A stretch of DNA of 23,574 bases from Bacteroidales bacterium UBA3289 (GCA_002361625.1 DETL01000023.1:16018-39591), one strand, 5' to 3'. Positions 8,222 to 15,727 are shown, numbered from the stretch's first letter. Numbers and translations are program-made. The notes: a model not told the origin generated them from the sequence alone.

Positions 8222-8744
8222 ATATGTTCTCTGTATTGAATGCTTTTCCGTCGCCGTCCCGCTCCACCAGGAACGCAAAGGCGGTATAATCGTCATCGGC
8301 ACGGCAGTCCACCCAGCCGCAGAGGGCCGATGCGGTCACCACGTCCTGGAACGCCTGTTCCACGAGGCCGGCGAAAACGGCCGGGTCGAACCGCTCCAAA
8401 ACATAGGCCGAGGTTTCCCCCGCATACTTGTTCCGGATGGCGATCTCCCCCGTGATGATGTTGGGAAGGGTATAGACGAAGAGGGAGGGCGAAGGGAAAT
8501 CCTGCACCGTTTCCTCATAGTGCCGGTCATTGCACAAGCAGCCGTGCGTACTGAACATCAGCACGGCCCGGTCTTCCCGGGGAGTGAACCGAGGCTCGTC
8601 GGCCAACTCTTCGGCCAGGAGAAAACCCAGCTTGCAGGCCGTATCCATCTTGAAGAACTTGGGGTAATCCCCCACCCGGGCCCGGTACAAGGCCGTCAGG
8701 TCCGTACCCGCCGGAATCGAGGCAAATTGCTTGATTGTCAGCAT
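8202..8744 (-). CDS. Short ketosynthase-like (thiolase-fold) protein without active-site Cys
   Basis: This 180-residue protein resembles the N-terminal half of a 3-oxoacyl-ACP synthase. KFFKMDTACKLGFLLAEEL (about 30-47) and SPSLFVYTLPNIITGEIAIR (about 85-104) match the equivalent ketosynthase helices. In the region where TACSS would follow, the sequence reads ETSAYVLERFD, with no Cys, so it is not expected to condense. Short proteins of this type recur in Bacteroidota flexirubin/aryl-polyene loci; I know of no demonstrated function. ATG at 8744 has a strong AAGGAGG site upstream, unusual here and supportive of the start. It overlaps the ketosynthase upstream by 7 bases and the ACP downstream by 20. 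It could be an accessory subunit or a second chain-length factor. Confidence 0.72.
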   Translation of the reverse strand: MLTIKQFASIPAGTDLTALYRARVGDYPKFFKMDTACKLGFLLAEELADEPRFTPREDRAVLMFSTHGCLCNDRHYEETVQDFPSPSLFVYTLPNIITGEIAIRNKYAGETSAYVLERFDPAVFAGLVEQAFQDVVTASALCGWVDCRADDDYTAFAFLVERDGDGKAFNTENIYGILDQ

Positions 8745-9832
8745 GTCGGACCTCCTTTTCTGAAGAGCAGCGCCCCATTCACCCCGCCAAAACCGGAGAG
8801 AAGTTTCACGAAGGCCTTCCGGTCCGTGACACCGGCCTCGGCCGATACTTTCACCGGACGGCTGACGCCCAGTTCCGTGAAGCCGCGGGTAGGCAGGACG
8901 ATGCCGGCATCCACCGCCCGCATGGACAGGATGGACTCCAGGATGCCCGCGGCGCCCATCGTATGGCCGAAATACCCCTTCAAGGCATTGACCGGAACAT
9001 CGATGAGCCCCGCCCGGTCGATGGCGATGGATTCCATTTCGTCGTTGTAGAGGGTGGAGGTGCCGTGGACATTGACAAAGGCGAGTTCCTCCGGCGCGAT
9101 ATGCCGGAGTACATAGCGCAGGGCTTTGTAGCTCCCCTCGCCCGTCCGGGAAGGGCCCGAGATATGGTTCGCGTCGTTCCGCACCGCACCGTCCACGAGT
9201 TCCCAGCCTTCTTCCCCGAAGCCGAGGACGACGGCGGCCGCGGCTTCTCCGAGGTTCAGTCCGTCGCGATGCGCGTCGAAAGGTTTACAGGGGGCCTCTG
9301 AGAGGGCTTTCAGGGACTGGAAGCCCGTCACGATGAAACGCGACTGGACCTCCGCACCAACCACGACAACGTGGTCTAAACCACCACCCAGGAGCATCCG
9401 CCGTCCCTGCAGCAGGGCCGCCAACCCGGAAATGCAGGCATTGGACACCACCACCGGCGGATTCGGATTGCCGAAGGCATCCACCAGTTTCCGGGCGGAT
9501 GCAGCCAGGGTAACATCCTGCGTGCCAATATGTTCTATATTTCCTTTGATGGAAGAGAGGACGAACGCCGTCCGGGGACTGGCCGGGTCGATGCCGGTGG
9601 CCTCCACGGCCCGCCGCGCCGCTTCCACAACGATCGAATCAAAGAAGGATAGCCCGGAAACCTGCCACCGGGCGCGGTCCATCAGCGAACCCACGAAGGG
9701 CTCTTTGACGCCGAAAGTTCCCGCATGCAGCTGCAGGGCCGATTCCCCCCGAAGCACCGCTTCGAAGTTCTCCGTCACCGTCTCACCCAGCGGAGAGAGG
9801 ATGCTTTCCCCCATGCAAATGACTTTCTTCAT
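8738..9832 (-). CDS. Beta-ketoacyl-ACP synthase (second ketosynthase of the - strand unit)
   Basis: This is a 364-residue condensing enzyme with Cys133 (SNACISG), His256 (NVHGTST) and His290 (GYFGHTMGAAG), so the catalytic triad is complete. Its N-terminal half is shorter than in FabF. The NACISG nucleophile motif differs from the TACSS of the ketosynthase at 6812-7960, suggesting a different acyl substrate or a different elongation step, as with ApeR-like enzymes. ATG at 9832 has an AAAGGAGG site a few bases upstream and overlaps the stop of the hotdog gene as ATGA. The downstream gene overlaps it by 7 bases. Condensing activity is well supported; the exact step is inference. Confidence 0.9.
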   Translation of the reverse strand: MKKVICMGESILSPLGETVTENFEAVLRGESALQLHAGTFGVKEPFVGSLMDRARWQVSGLSFFDSIVVEAARRAVEATGIDPASPRTAFVLSSIKGNIEHIGTQDVTLAASARKLVDAFGNPNPPVVVSNACISGLAALLQGRRMLLGGGLDHVVVVGAEVQSRFIVTGFQSLKALSEAPCKPFDAHRDGLNLGEAAAAVVLGFGEEGWELVDGAVRNDANHISGPSRTGEGSYKALRYVLRHIAPEELAFVNVHGTSTLYNDEMESIAIDRAGLIDVPVNALKGYFGHTMGAAGILESILSMRAVDAGIVLPTRGFTELGVSRPVKVSAEAGVTDRKAFVKLLSGFGGVNGALLFRKGGPTC

Positions 9833-10266
9833 TCCGCCTCCTTTTCTCCCAAAGCCGTTTTCAAGGACCCTTCCGCAATGATCTCGTTCCCCACCTGCAC
9901 GACAGCATCCACCAGAGAAATGCCGAATACGTCCTCCCGGAGGAGGATTTTCGTCTCCAACGTCTCCCCGACGGCCGGTTGCCGATGCAGCCGGAACTTC
10001 CGGATTGCACCGATATACCCCACCCGGACAGGAACATGCAGGATATATTTGCTCAGGTATCCGATGCGGGCGGCGCTCGACTGCGCCATATTCTCCAACA
10101 CGCCGGATGTCGTCAGTTTCCCGTCCTCCACCAGCAGATGACCTTCCGGAACCGTAAAAGCCGTCACCGTCTCCCCATCGTCATAATGCAGGAGCCGGTC
10201 CACGAACAGGAACGGTTCGCGCTGGGGAAGGATCCCGCGGATGTCGATATCGGCAAAGGAGGTCAT
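9829..10266 (-). CDS. Hotdog-fold dehydratase-like protein (FabZ/ApeP-like), catalytic His replaced
   Basis: This 145-residue single hotdog domain is related to 3-hydroxyacyl-ACP dehydratases. LPQREPFLFVDRLLHYD (13-29) aligns with the FabZ signature LPHRYPFLLVDRV, and SGVLENMAQSSAARIG with the central helix that carries the catalytic Glu (Glu58). The FabZ catalytic His position is Gln15. As I recall, similar Gln variants occur in related Bacteroidota polyene-type proteins, so this may be a subfamily trait. It might dehydrate the 3-hydroxyacyl-ACP made by the ketoreductase, or act as a non-catalytic or thioesterase-like partner. It is translationally coupled on both sides by 4-base ATGA overlaps (10263-10266 and 9829-9832). 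Confidence 0.82.
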   Translation of the reverse strand: MTSFADIDIRGILPQREPFLFVDRLLHYDDGETVTAFTVPEGHLLVEDGKLTTSGVLENMAQSSAARIGYLSKYILHVPVRVGYIGAIRKFRLHRQPAVGETLETKILLREDVFGISLVDAVVQVGNEIIAEGSLKTALGEKEAE

Positions 10267-11144
10267 TTCCAGAAATCGTAAAAGTTATACCACTGGTCGG
10301 GATACAGGCGCACGACCTCTTCCAGCCGACGGACATAGGCATCGGCCAGGGTCTGGATGCGTTCTTGTTTCGTCCCCTGCTCCGGAGCGGGCTCCACTTC
10401 CAACATGACCTTGTATTCCCGCGTTTTCTCCTTCATCACAAAGACCGTCAGGACCGGCACCTGCCGTTGCACGGCCAGGATGAACGGTCCGGCCGGGAAC
10501 TTGGCCTTTTCGCCGAAGAACAGGCATTCCACGGTCTTCTGCGAGCCGAACACGCGGTCGCCGGGAAGACTGGCGATCTCCCCGTCCGCCAGCGCATTGT
10601 TCAACGTAAAGATATGGGACAGGTCCTCCGCCACCGGAACCATCCGGACATTCGTCTGTCCGAACAGCTGGGCCCGGTTTCGCATGACGGTGGCCGTCTC
10701 GCCGCCGAACACCAGCGCATTCAGGCGCTTGGGCGACTTGAGCGTATAGCCCACCATCTCGTAGTTCCCCACATGGGAACTCAGCTGCACGAACCCTTCC
10801 TTTCCTGCACAAAGCCCGTCGAACAGATCCATCCGGGGAACGTTCATCCGGAAAACCTTTCCGGCATAGGCGGCGAAGCGGTCCAGAACCACCTGGCCGA
10901 AGGAGTACTCGTTCAGATAGACATGGACAAAGGATTTCAACGGACCATATCCCAGGCGTTTCCGATAAAAGCCGTAGGATGCTCCGAATCCCTTCCCGAA
11001 CAGCATGTAGAAAGGGATGACCAGGGCCATGACAGCATACAGCACACCCAGGGGAAGGACACGGAACAGCCGGATGAGCGCACGCTGCATCCAGGGAGTC
11101 CCGTCCGTCGTCCCCTGCCAGCCGGTATGCGTGTACTCAGGCAA
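10263..11144 (-). CDS. LpxL/HtrB-like membrane acyltransferase
   Basis: This 293-residue enzyme of the lipid A acyltransferase family (PF03279) has an N-terminal hydrophobic anchor (about 28-50) and the catalytic H-x4-E motif in SSHVGNYE (His124, Glu129). Later family landmarks are FPAGPFILAVQRQVPVLTVF and the closing DQWYNFYDFW. Members in aryl-polyene and flexirubin loci are thought to move the acyl chain from ACP onto a membrane acceptor. Here it lies directly behind an ACP gene. The start is probably TTG at 11144, overlapping the ACP stop by 8 bases, because the conserved N-terminal WQGTTDGT segment (about 9-16) lies before the first ATG (residue 19). That start choice is only moderately sure. 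Confidence 0.87.
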   Translation of the reverse strand: MPEYTHTGWQGTTDGTPWMQRALIRLFRVLPLGVLYAVMALVIPFYMLFGKGFGASYGFYRKRLGYGPLKSFVHVYLNEYSFGQVVLDRFAAYAGKVFRMNVPRMDLFDGLCAGKEGFVQLSSHVGNYEMVGYTLKSPKRLNALVFGGETATVMRNRAQLFGQTNVRMVPVAEDLSHIFTLNNALADGEIASLPGDRVFGSQKTVECLFFGEKAKFPAGPFILAVQRQVPVLTVFVMKEKTREYKVMLEVEPAPEQGTKQERIQTLADAYVRRLEEVVRLYPDQWYNFYDFWK

Positions 11145-11379
11145 GCCGGTCGTAGATGAACTGGCAGAACTGTCCGTAGGTCTTCAGGTCCCTGAACTGC
11201 TCCGGACGCATCTTGAAGCCGAACTCTTCCTCCACGAGGACAATGACATCCACCACCTCCAGGCTGTCGATCCCGAGATCCTCCTTCAGGCGGGCATCGT
11301 CCGAAATCTTGTCCGGCTCGATTTCCAGCTCATCCACGAGGAAGGCGTCCACTTTGGCATTTATTTCATTGATATCCAT
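11137..11379 (-). CDS. Acyl carrier protein (second of two in the locus)
   Basis: This 80-residue carrier protein has a classical DSLEVVD site (Ser39 carries phosphopantetheine) and acidic helix 2. It is closer to primary-metabolism AcpP than the 86-residue ACP at 7961-8221. Two divergent ACPs in one locus suggest division of labour, for instance starter loading or acyl-transfer delivery versus elongation. It sits four bases after the methyltransferase and overlaps the LpxL-like acyltransferase, so it may be the donor for that enzyme. ATG at 11379 is the only sensible start. Confidence 0.92.
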   Translation of the reverse strand: MDINEINAKVDAFLVDELEIEPDKISDDARLKEDLGIDSLEVVDVIVLVEEEFGFKMRPEQFRDLKTYGQFCQFIYDRLA

Positions 11380-11383
11380 AGTC

Positions 11384-12475
11384 TTATTTACGTTTACAAA
11401 TCATGATGCTATGTCCCTGGCCAAGTCCGTCGTGGATCGTTTCCACCTGCAGGCCAGCCTGTTCCACCAGGCGCGTCATGTCATCGGAGTGATACATCTT
11501 GGAATTGCCGTTGGCCATTACGGTGAAGTACAGGCTCGTCATCGTGAGGCAGAAGGAGGCCGGCTCGAACTTCTGGCGGTCCCAGAAAGTCTCCATGATG
11601 GCCAGGCGCGAATCCGGTCCCATCACGGCCGCCACGCGCTGCAGGATGGAGAGGATCTCCGACTCGCTGAAGCAGTCCAGGAACTGGCTCATCCAGATCA
11701 GATCGGGATGCAGGTCTTCCGGGAAACGGGAAGCCGGATCCAGCATGTCCATGGCATACCCGTCGATGCGGTCGACACCGGGTTTTCCGGCCGTCTGCTC
11801 CCGCATCATCGCGAGCTGCTGCGGCAGGTCCACGATGGTCACCCGCACCTCGGGATCATATTCCACGCAGCGGAGGGCCCATCGGCCCGTATTGCCGCCC
11901 ACGTCCATGATCTTCCGGGGATGATACTGGAAAACAATCTCCAGCGCCTCGTCGAAGGAATGGTCGGAATAGAAATGGTCGAAGCCGAACCAGCTCTTTT
12001 TCACCTGCTCCGGCAGGGAGGAAAGACCCTCATACAGTGTGGGCCAGTCGCCGAAATGGGCCAGACCGGCCGGCTTTCCTTCCAGCAGCGCCTCCTCCAG
12101 ATGGAAGAAGCCCTCATAATTCACGTCCTGGTTGAAATCCAGGTTCACGCGCGTCGAAGGGTCGTTCAGGAGGAACCAGCCCGTCTTGGAAAGGGAGTAA
12201 CGGTCCGTTTCCGTATCGACGAGGACCGTGCCGATGGAGAGCGAGGCCTCCAGGAGCACCTTGGCTGCATATTCCGAAAGCCCGGCGGCCTCCGCGATTT
12301 CAGGAAGCGTCATCTCCCGATCGCGGAGCCGCTCCAGGATGCCGAACTTGATCATCAGCCGGCTGGCCTGGAACACGATGGGCCCGAAGGCGATGTACTG
12401 CGCGAGGCGCTGGGCCTCCCGCGCGGAGAGGCGGTCTTTGGTATAGGCCTTCTCTATTTCCGGGAACAGATTCAT
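11384..12475 (-). CDS. SAM-dependent O-methyltransferase with winged-helix dimerisation domain
   Basis: This is a 363-residue methyltransferase of the plant-type O-methyltransferase family (PF00891). The N-terminal third (about 20-105) is the winged-helix dimerisation domain: IKFGILERL, MTLPEIAEAAGLSEYAAKVLLEAS and the DRYSLSKTG wing. The Rossmann SAM site is IMDVGGNTGRWALR (motif at 191-197), with Asp216 in VTIVDLPQ probably binding the ribose hydroxyls. Later landmarks are DLIWMSQFLDCFSE and AIMETFWDRQ. Family members methylate phenolic or enolic hydroxyls on polyketide or aromatic substrates, so the product probably carries a methoxy group. It overlaps the upstream hydrolase by ATGA (12472-12475). 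Confidence 0.9.
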   Translation of the reverse strand: MNLFPEIEKAYTKDRLSAREAQRLAQYIAFGPIVFQASRLMIKFGILERLRDREMTLPEIAEAAGLSEYAAKVLLEASLSIGTVLVDTETDRYSLSKTGWFLLNDPSTRVNLDFNQDVNYEGFFHLEEALLEGKPAGLAHFGDWPTLYEGLSSLPEQVKKSWFGFDHFYSDHSFDEALEIVFQYHPRKIMDVGGNTGRWALRCVEYDPEVRVTIVDLPQQLAMMREQTAGKPGVDRIDGYAMDMLDPASRFPEDLHPDLIWMSQFLDCFSESEILSILQRVAAVMGPDSRLAIMETFWDRQKFEPASFCLTMTSLYFTVMANGNSKMYHSDDMTRLVEQAGLQVETIHDGLGQGHSIMICKRK

Positions 12476-13230
12476 TTCAGCTTGTCTTTCAGAAACTCGA
12501 CGGAGAGGGAAATGACTTCGGGACGGCGCTTGGAAAGGAAATGGTTTTCCCCTTCCAGGATATGCAGGACGCTGTTTTTGTATCCGGCGTCATACTGTTC
12601 GCTATAGCGGTAAGGGACGATCTTGTCCTCCGTGCCATGAATCAGGCACACCGGACCGTCGTATTTCGCGGAAGTCTCATAAATGGGAAGCTTCTGGGCA
12701 ACCTGGAAATAGCATTTCCCCACCGTATGGAAGAACACGCGGAGTTTCTCGGGGGGATTCGCCGGATCATAGGTCTTGCCCATCAGGACACCGTTCAGGG
12801 CGTCGTCCTTCAGGACCGCCGCCGGAGCCAGCTGCACCAGGGCCGTCACTTCGCCAGCCCCCAGTTCACCGGCCAGCATGCCGGCCACGACACCGCCCTG
12901 GGAGTGCCCCAGGAAAGCGATCTTGCTCACGAAATCCAGCGTCTTCGCATAGGCGAACACCACCTTGGCATCCTCGATCTCCGTCAGGACCGTCATCTCG
13001 CAGAACCTGCCGTCGCTCCGTCCATGACCGTCGAAGTCAAAGCGGAGAGAGGCGATGCCCTCGGCCTCCAACGCCTGGGCAATGCCCTTCAGCGGCTGCA
13101 GGGCCTTGTTGGCCATGAAACCATGCATCAGGATCACGAGCGGACACTTCTGCCCCTCCGCCAACGCGGGCTGCTGGAGCAGAGCCGAGATCCTCCCCTT
13201 GGGCCCACTAAGATTCACTTTCGTCTTCAT
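12472..13230 (-). CDS. Alpha/beta hydrolase, feruloyl-esterase-like
   Basis: This 252-residue alpha/beta hydrolase has an intact triad: Ser110 in GHSQGG, Asp202 in GTEDKIVP and His230 in EGENHFL. The oxyanion region is MHGFMAN (35-41). It resembles the cytoplasmic cinnamoyl/feruloyl esterase group of gut bacteria; no signal peptide is seen. As first gene of the ten-gene unit, with a 4-base overlap to the methyltransferase, it probably serves the pathway, either as a thioesterase releasing a chain or as an esterase supplying or trimming an aromatic acid. The function is inferred from position. ATG at 13230 lies only about eight bases after the promoter -7 box, so the message may be leaderless. 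Confidence 0.88.
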   Translation of the reverse strand: MKTKVNLSGPKGRISALLQQPALAEGQKCPLVILMHGFMANKALQPLKGIAQALEAEGIASLRFDFDGHGRSDGRFCEMTVLTEIEDAKVVFAYAKTLDFVSKIAFLGHSQGGVVAGMLAGELGAGEVTALVQLAPAAVLKDDALNGVLMGKTYDPANPPEKLRVFFHTVGKCYFQVAQKLPIYETSAKYDGPVCLIHGTEDKIVPYRYSEQYDAGYKNSVLHILEGENHFLSKRRPEVISLSVEFLKDKLK

Positions 13231-13237
13231 AAGAAGA

Positions 13238-13268
13238 CAAAGTTACGGATTAATCCGGTTTATTCAAA
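13238..13268 (-). promoter_or_regulatory. Promoter of the ten-gene polyketide unit
   Basis: On the - strand, TTTG at 13268-13265 and TAACTTTG at 13245-13238 are separated by 19 bases, an excellent match to the Bacteroidota -33/-7 consensus. The -33 box lies inside the 3' end of lysA. The start site should fall near 13232, right at the hydrolase ATG (13230). Confidence 0.78.
13246..13257. promoter_or_regulatory. 12-bp palindrome between the promoter boxes, candidate operator
   Basis: CGGATTAATCCG is a perfect inverted repeat lying in the 19-base spacer of the promoter and just past the lysA stop codon. A dimeric repressor bound here would block the promoter. No T-tract on either strand follows it directly, so it does not look like an intrinsic terminator. 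Confidence 0.45.
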
Positions 13269-14414
13269 GAAGAACGCTCCCGGAAGCGGGCGGCCGTTGT
13301 AGGTCGAGGCCATGGATTCGCCGTAGGCGCCGGCGCTGCGGATGGCGATGAAATCGCCGCGGCGGCAGGCGTCCAGCGAAACGCCTTTGGCAAAGACATC
13401 GGAACTTTCGCACACGGGGCCGACGACATCATACAGTTGCTCCGGCTCGTCGGAAGTCAGGTTTTCGATCCGGTGATAGGCATGATACAGGGCGGGACGG
13501 ATGAGTTCCGTCATGCTGCCATCGACAATGGCGAACTGGCGGAAGGTTCCCTGTTTCACATACAGGACCCGGCAGATGAGGGTTCCGCAAGGAGCTACGA
13601 TGCTCCGGCCCAGTTCAAAGTGAAGCTGCTGACCATGACGCAGTTGCAGATGCCGTTTGAAGGTGGCGAAATAGCTGTGGAAATCCGCGATCGGCAGATG
13701 GTTCGGGTGCTCGTAATTGATGCCCAGACCGCCGCCCACATTCAGGTCGCCGACCGGAAGTCCCTGCCGCTGCAGTGTGTCCATGAGGCCGTTGATCCGG
13801 TTGCACAGAGCCACGAAATCGGACATATCCAGGATCTGGGAGCCGATGTGGAAATGGAGGCCGCAGAACCTGACGTGCGGGCATCCCAGGGCCAGCCGGA
13901 TCACCTCCGGGAGGGTCGCGTGGTAGATGCCGAACTTGTTCTCCGCCAGGCCGGTCGTAATGTTCGCATGGGTATGGGCGCCGATGTCGGGATTCACCCG
14001 GAGACTCACGGGCGCGACTTTTCCCATCCGAGCCGCAATCTCCTCGATGACAAGGAGTTCCGCCGACGACTCCACATTGAAACGGGCAATGCCCAGTTCC
14101 AGGGCATAGGCGATTTCGTCATCGCTCTTGCCCACGCCCGCATAGACGATGGTTTCCGGGGCAAAGCCGGCTTCGTACGCCATCCGGACTTCACCGCCGC
14201 TTACGCAGTCGGCACCAAATCCCGCAGCGGCGATCCGCCGGAGGATTTCCGGATTGGCATTGGCCTTGACGGCATAATGGACCTTCCAGAGAGGCCGGTC
14301 CTTGATTTCACGGCGGACCGCATCCAGGGTCCGCTCCAGCAGAGGCAGGTCGTAGAAATAGAACGGTGTCTTCTTCTCCGCGAACTCCCCTACCGGGAAG
14401 TCCCCCTTCATCAT
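13260..14414 (-). CDS. lysA: Diaminopimelate decarboxylase
   Basis: This PLP-dependent fold-III decarboxylase (384 residues) converts meso-diaminopimelate to L-lysine, the last step of lysine synthesis. Lys50 in VHYAVKANAN is the Schiff-base lysine. HIGSQI and GGGLGINYEH bind the cofactor, and the C-terminal CESSDVF supplies the active-site Cys from the partner subunit. The ending GAYGESMASTYNGRP is diagnostic. ATG at 14414 overlaps the aspartokinase stop as ATGA; a second ATG follows directly at 14411. It is cotranscribed with aspartokinase and ends 29 bases before the polyketide unit. I see no terminator in that gap, so read-through from the lysine operon into the polyketide genes is possible. 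Confidence 0.95.
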   Translation of the reverse strand: MMKGDFPVGEFAEKKTPFYFYDLPLLERTLDAVRREIKDRPLWKVHYAVKANANPEILRRIAAAGFGADCVSGGEVRMAYEAGFAPETIVYAGVGKSDDEIAYALELGIARFNVESSAELLVIEEIAARMGKVAPVSLRVNPDIGAHTHANITTGLAENKFGIYHATLPEVIRLALGCPHVRFCGLHFHIGSQILDMSDFVALCNRINGLMDTLQRQGLPVGDLNVGGGLGINYEHPNHLPIADFHSYFATFKRHLQLRHGQQLHFELGRSIVAPCGTLICRVLYVKQGTFRQFAIVDGSMTELIRPALYHAYHRIENLTSDEPEQLYDVVGPVCESSDVFAKGVSLDACRRGDFIAIRSAGAYGESMASTYNGRPLPGAFFFE

Positions 14415-15727
14415 TTCGCGAACAGGCTGGCGCTGAGGGCCCGGAGGGCCGCTTCCTTGTCTTCCTCCTTGATGAGGAAGGAGATGTTATAGTTGCTGCC
14501 GCCGTAGGAGACCATCCGCACGGGAATGTCCTTCATGGCGCTGAGGGCCTTGGACTCGAAACCCACGTTCTCCCAGTCCATGTCTCCCACCACGCAGATG
14601 ATGCACATGTCCAGGTCCACGGTCACCGTCCCGTACTTCTTGAGGTCGTGGACGATCTCGCCCAGGTAGCGGGTGTCGTCAATGGACATGGAAACGCCCA
14701 CCTCAGAAGTGCAGATCATGTCGATGGGAGTGCGGTAACTCTCGAAGATTTCGAACACTTTGCGCAGGAAACCATGCGCCAGGAGCATCCGGGAGGACTT
14801 GATCTTGATCGCAATGATGTTGTCCTTCGCCGCCACGGCCTTGATGGTGCCGGGCTCGGGAACGTTGTTGATGAGGGTGCCGGGAGCTTCCGGTTCCATG
14901 GTATTCAGCAGACGGACCGGAATATTGGCATACCGGGCCGGCTGGATGCAGGTCGGGTGCAGGATCTTGGCCCCGAAATAGGCCAGCTCGGCCGCCTCCT
15001 CGAAGTGCAGGTGCCGGACCGCTTCCGTATCCTTCACGACACGCGGGTCGTTGTTATGCATTCCGTCGATGTCGGTCCAGATCTGGATCTCCTCCGCGCC
15101 GAGCGCCGCTCCCACGAGGGAAGCCGTATAATCGGAACCGCCCCGCTGGAGATTGTCCACCTCGTCATGGGCATTCCGGCAGATATATCCCTGTGTCAGA
15201 TACAGTTGCGCTTCAGGATGGGCGGCGATGAGCGCCGACAGGTGTTCCCGGATATAGTCCGCGTCGGGCTCGCCCTGGATATCGGTCCGCATGAAGTCCA
15301 GCGCCGGGAGAAGTTCCACGCCGATTCCCTTCTCCAGCATGTACCAGTACATCAGGTGCGTGGACAGGAGTTCACCCTGTGCCAGGATGATCTTCTCCTG
15401 CACGGGGCCGAAGAGTTGCTTGGCGAAGGTCCCGAGGTAGGAGAAGGTCTCGTGGACGAAGGTCCGCGCCTTTTCCGCATATTCCTCGGTGGCATAGAGT
15501 TCCTTGATGACTTTCAGGTACTTCCCTTCCAGGCGGCTGATGGTGTCTCGCGCGCCCTCGGCATTGTGGTTGTACAGGTAACCGGAAATCTCCACGAGCG
15601 TATTCGTGGTACCGGACATGGCGGACAGCACGACGAGATTCTGTCCGGCGGCGGAAACCAGCTCCGCGACATGTTGCATACGGCTGGCGGTTCCAACGGA
15701 GGTGCCGCCAAACTTCATGATTTTCAT
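14411..15727 (-). CDS. lysC: Aspartate kinase (monofunctional, ACT-regulated)
   Basis: This enzyme phosphorylates L-aspartate as the entry step to lysine, threonine and methionine. The 438-residue protein opens with KFGGTSVG, the ATP/aspartate signature. RGGSDYTASL and the IWTDIDGM segment complete the kinase domain (to about residue 290). Two ACT domains follow (about 300-438) and presumably give feedback control; IDMICTSEVGVSMSID and VRMVSYGGSNYNISFLI are their recognisable strands. No homoserine dehydrogenase is fused. I chose ATG at 15727 (MKIMKFGG); the frame continues upstream to a TTG at 15757 that lies inside the promoter box. Coupling to lysA makes a lysine role most likely, hence the symbol, although end-product specificity is not shown. 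Confidence 0.93.
   Translation of the reverse strand: MKIMKFGGTSVGTASRMQHVAELVSAAGQNLVVLSAMSGTTNTLVEISGYLYNHNAEGARDTISRLEGKYLKVIKELYATEEYAEKARTFVHETFSYLGTFAKQLFGPVQEKIILAQGELLSTHLMYWYMLEKGIGVELLPALDFMRTDIQGEPDADYIREHLSALIAAHPEAQLYLTQGYICRNAHDEVDNLQRGGSDYTASLVGAALGAEEIQIWTDIDGMHNNDPRVVKDTEAVRHLHFEEAAELAYFGAKILHPTCIQPARYANIPVRLLNTMEPEAPGTLINNVPEPGTIKAVAAKDNIIAIKIKSSRMLLAHGFLRKVFEIFESYRTPIDMICTSEVGVSMSIDDTRYLGEIVHDLKKYGTVTVDLDMCIICVVGDMDWENVGFESKALSAMKDIPVRMVSYGGSNYNISFLIKEEDKEAALRALSASLFAK

Noticed and set aside
9829..10266. Housekeeping FabZ
   Set aside because: The catalytic His is missing and the gene is coupled inside the polyketide unit, without lpx or fatty-acid neighbours.
13246..13257. 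The palindrome as an intrinsic terminator of lysA
   Set aside because: The potential stem is only five or six base pairs without a proper loop, and no T-tract follows on the - strand.
13260..15727. Aspartokinase and lysA as part of the polyketide pathway
   Set aside because: Both are complete, standard lysine-synthesis enzymes with their own promoter; nothing suggests pathway-specific variants.
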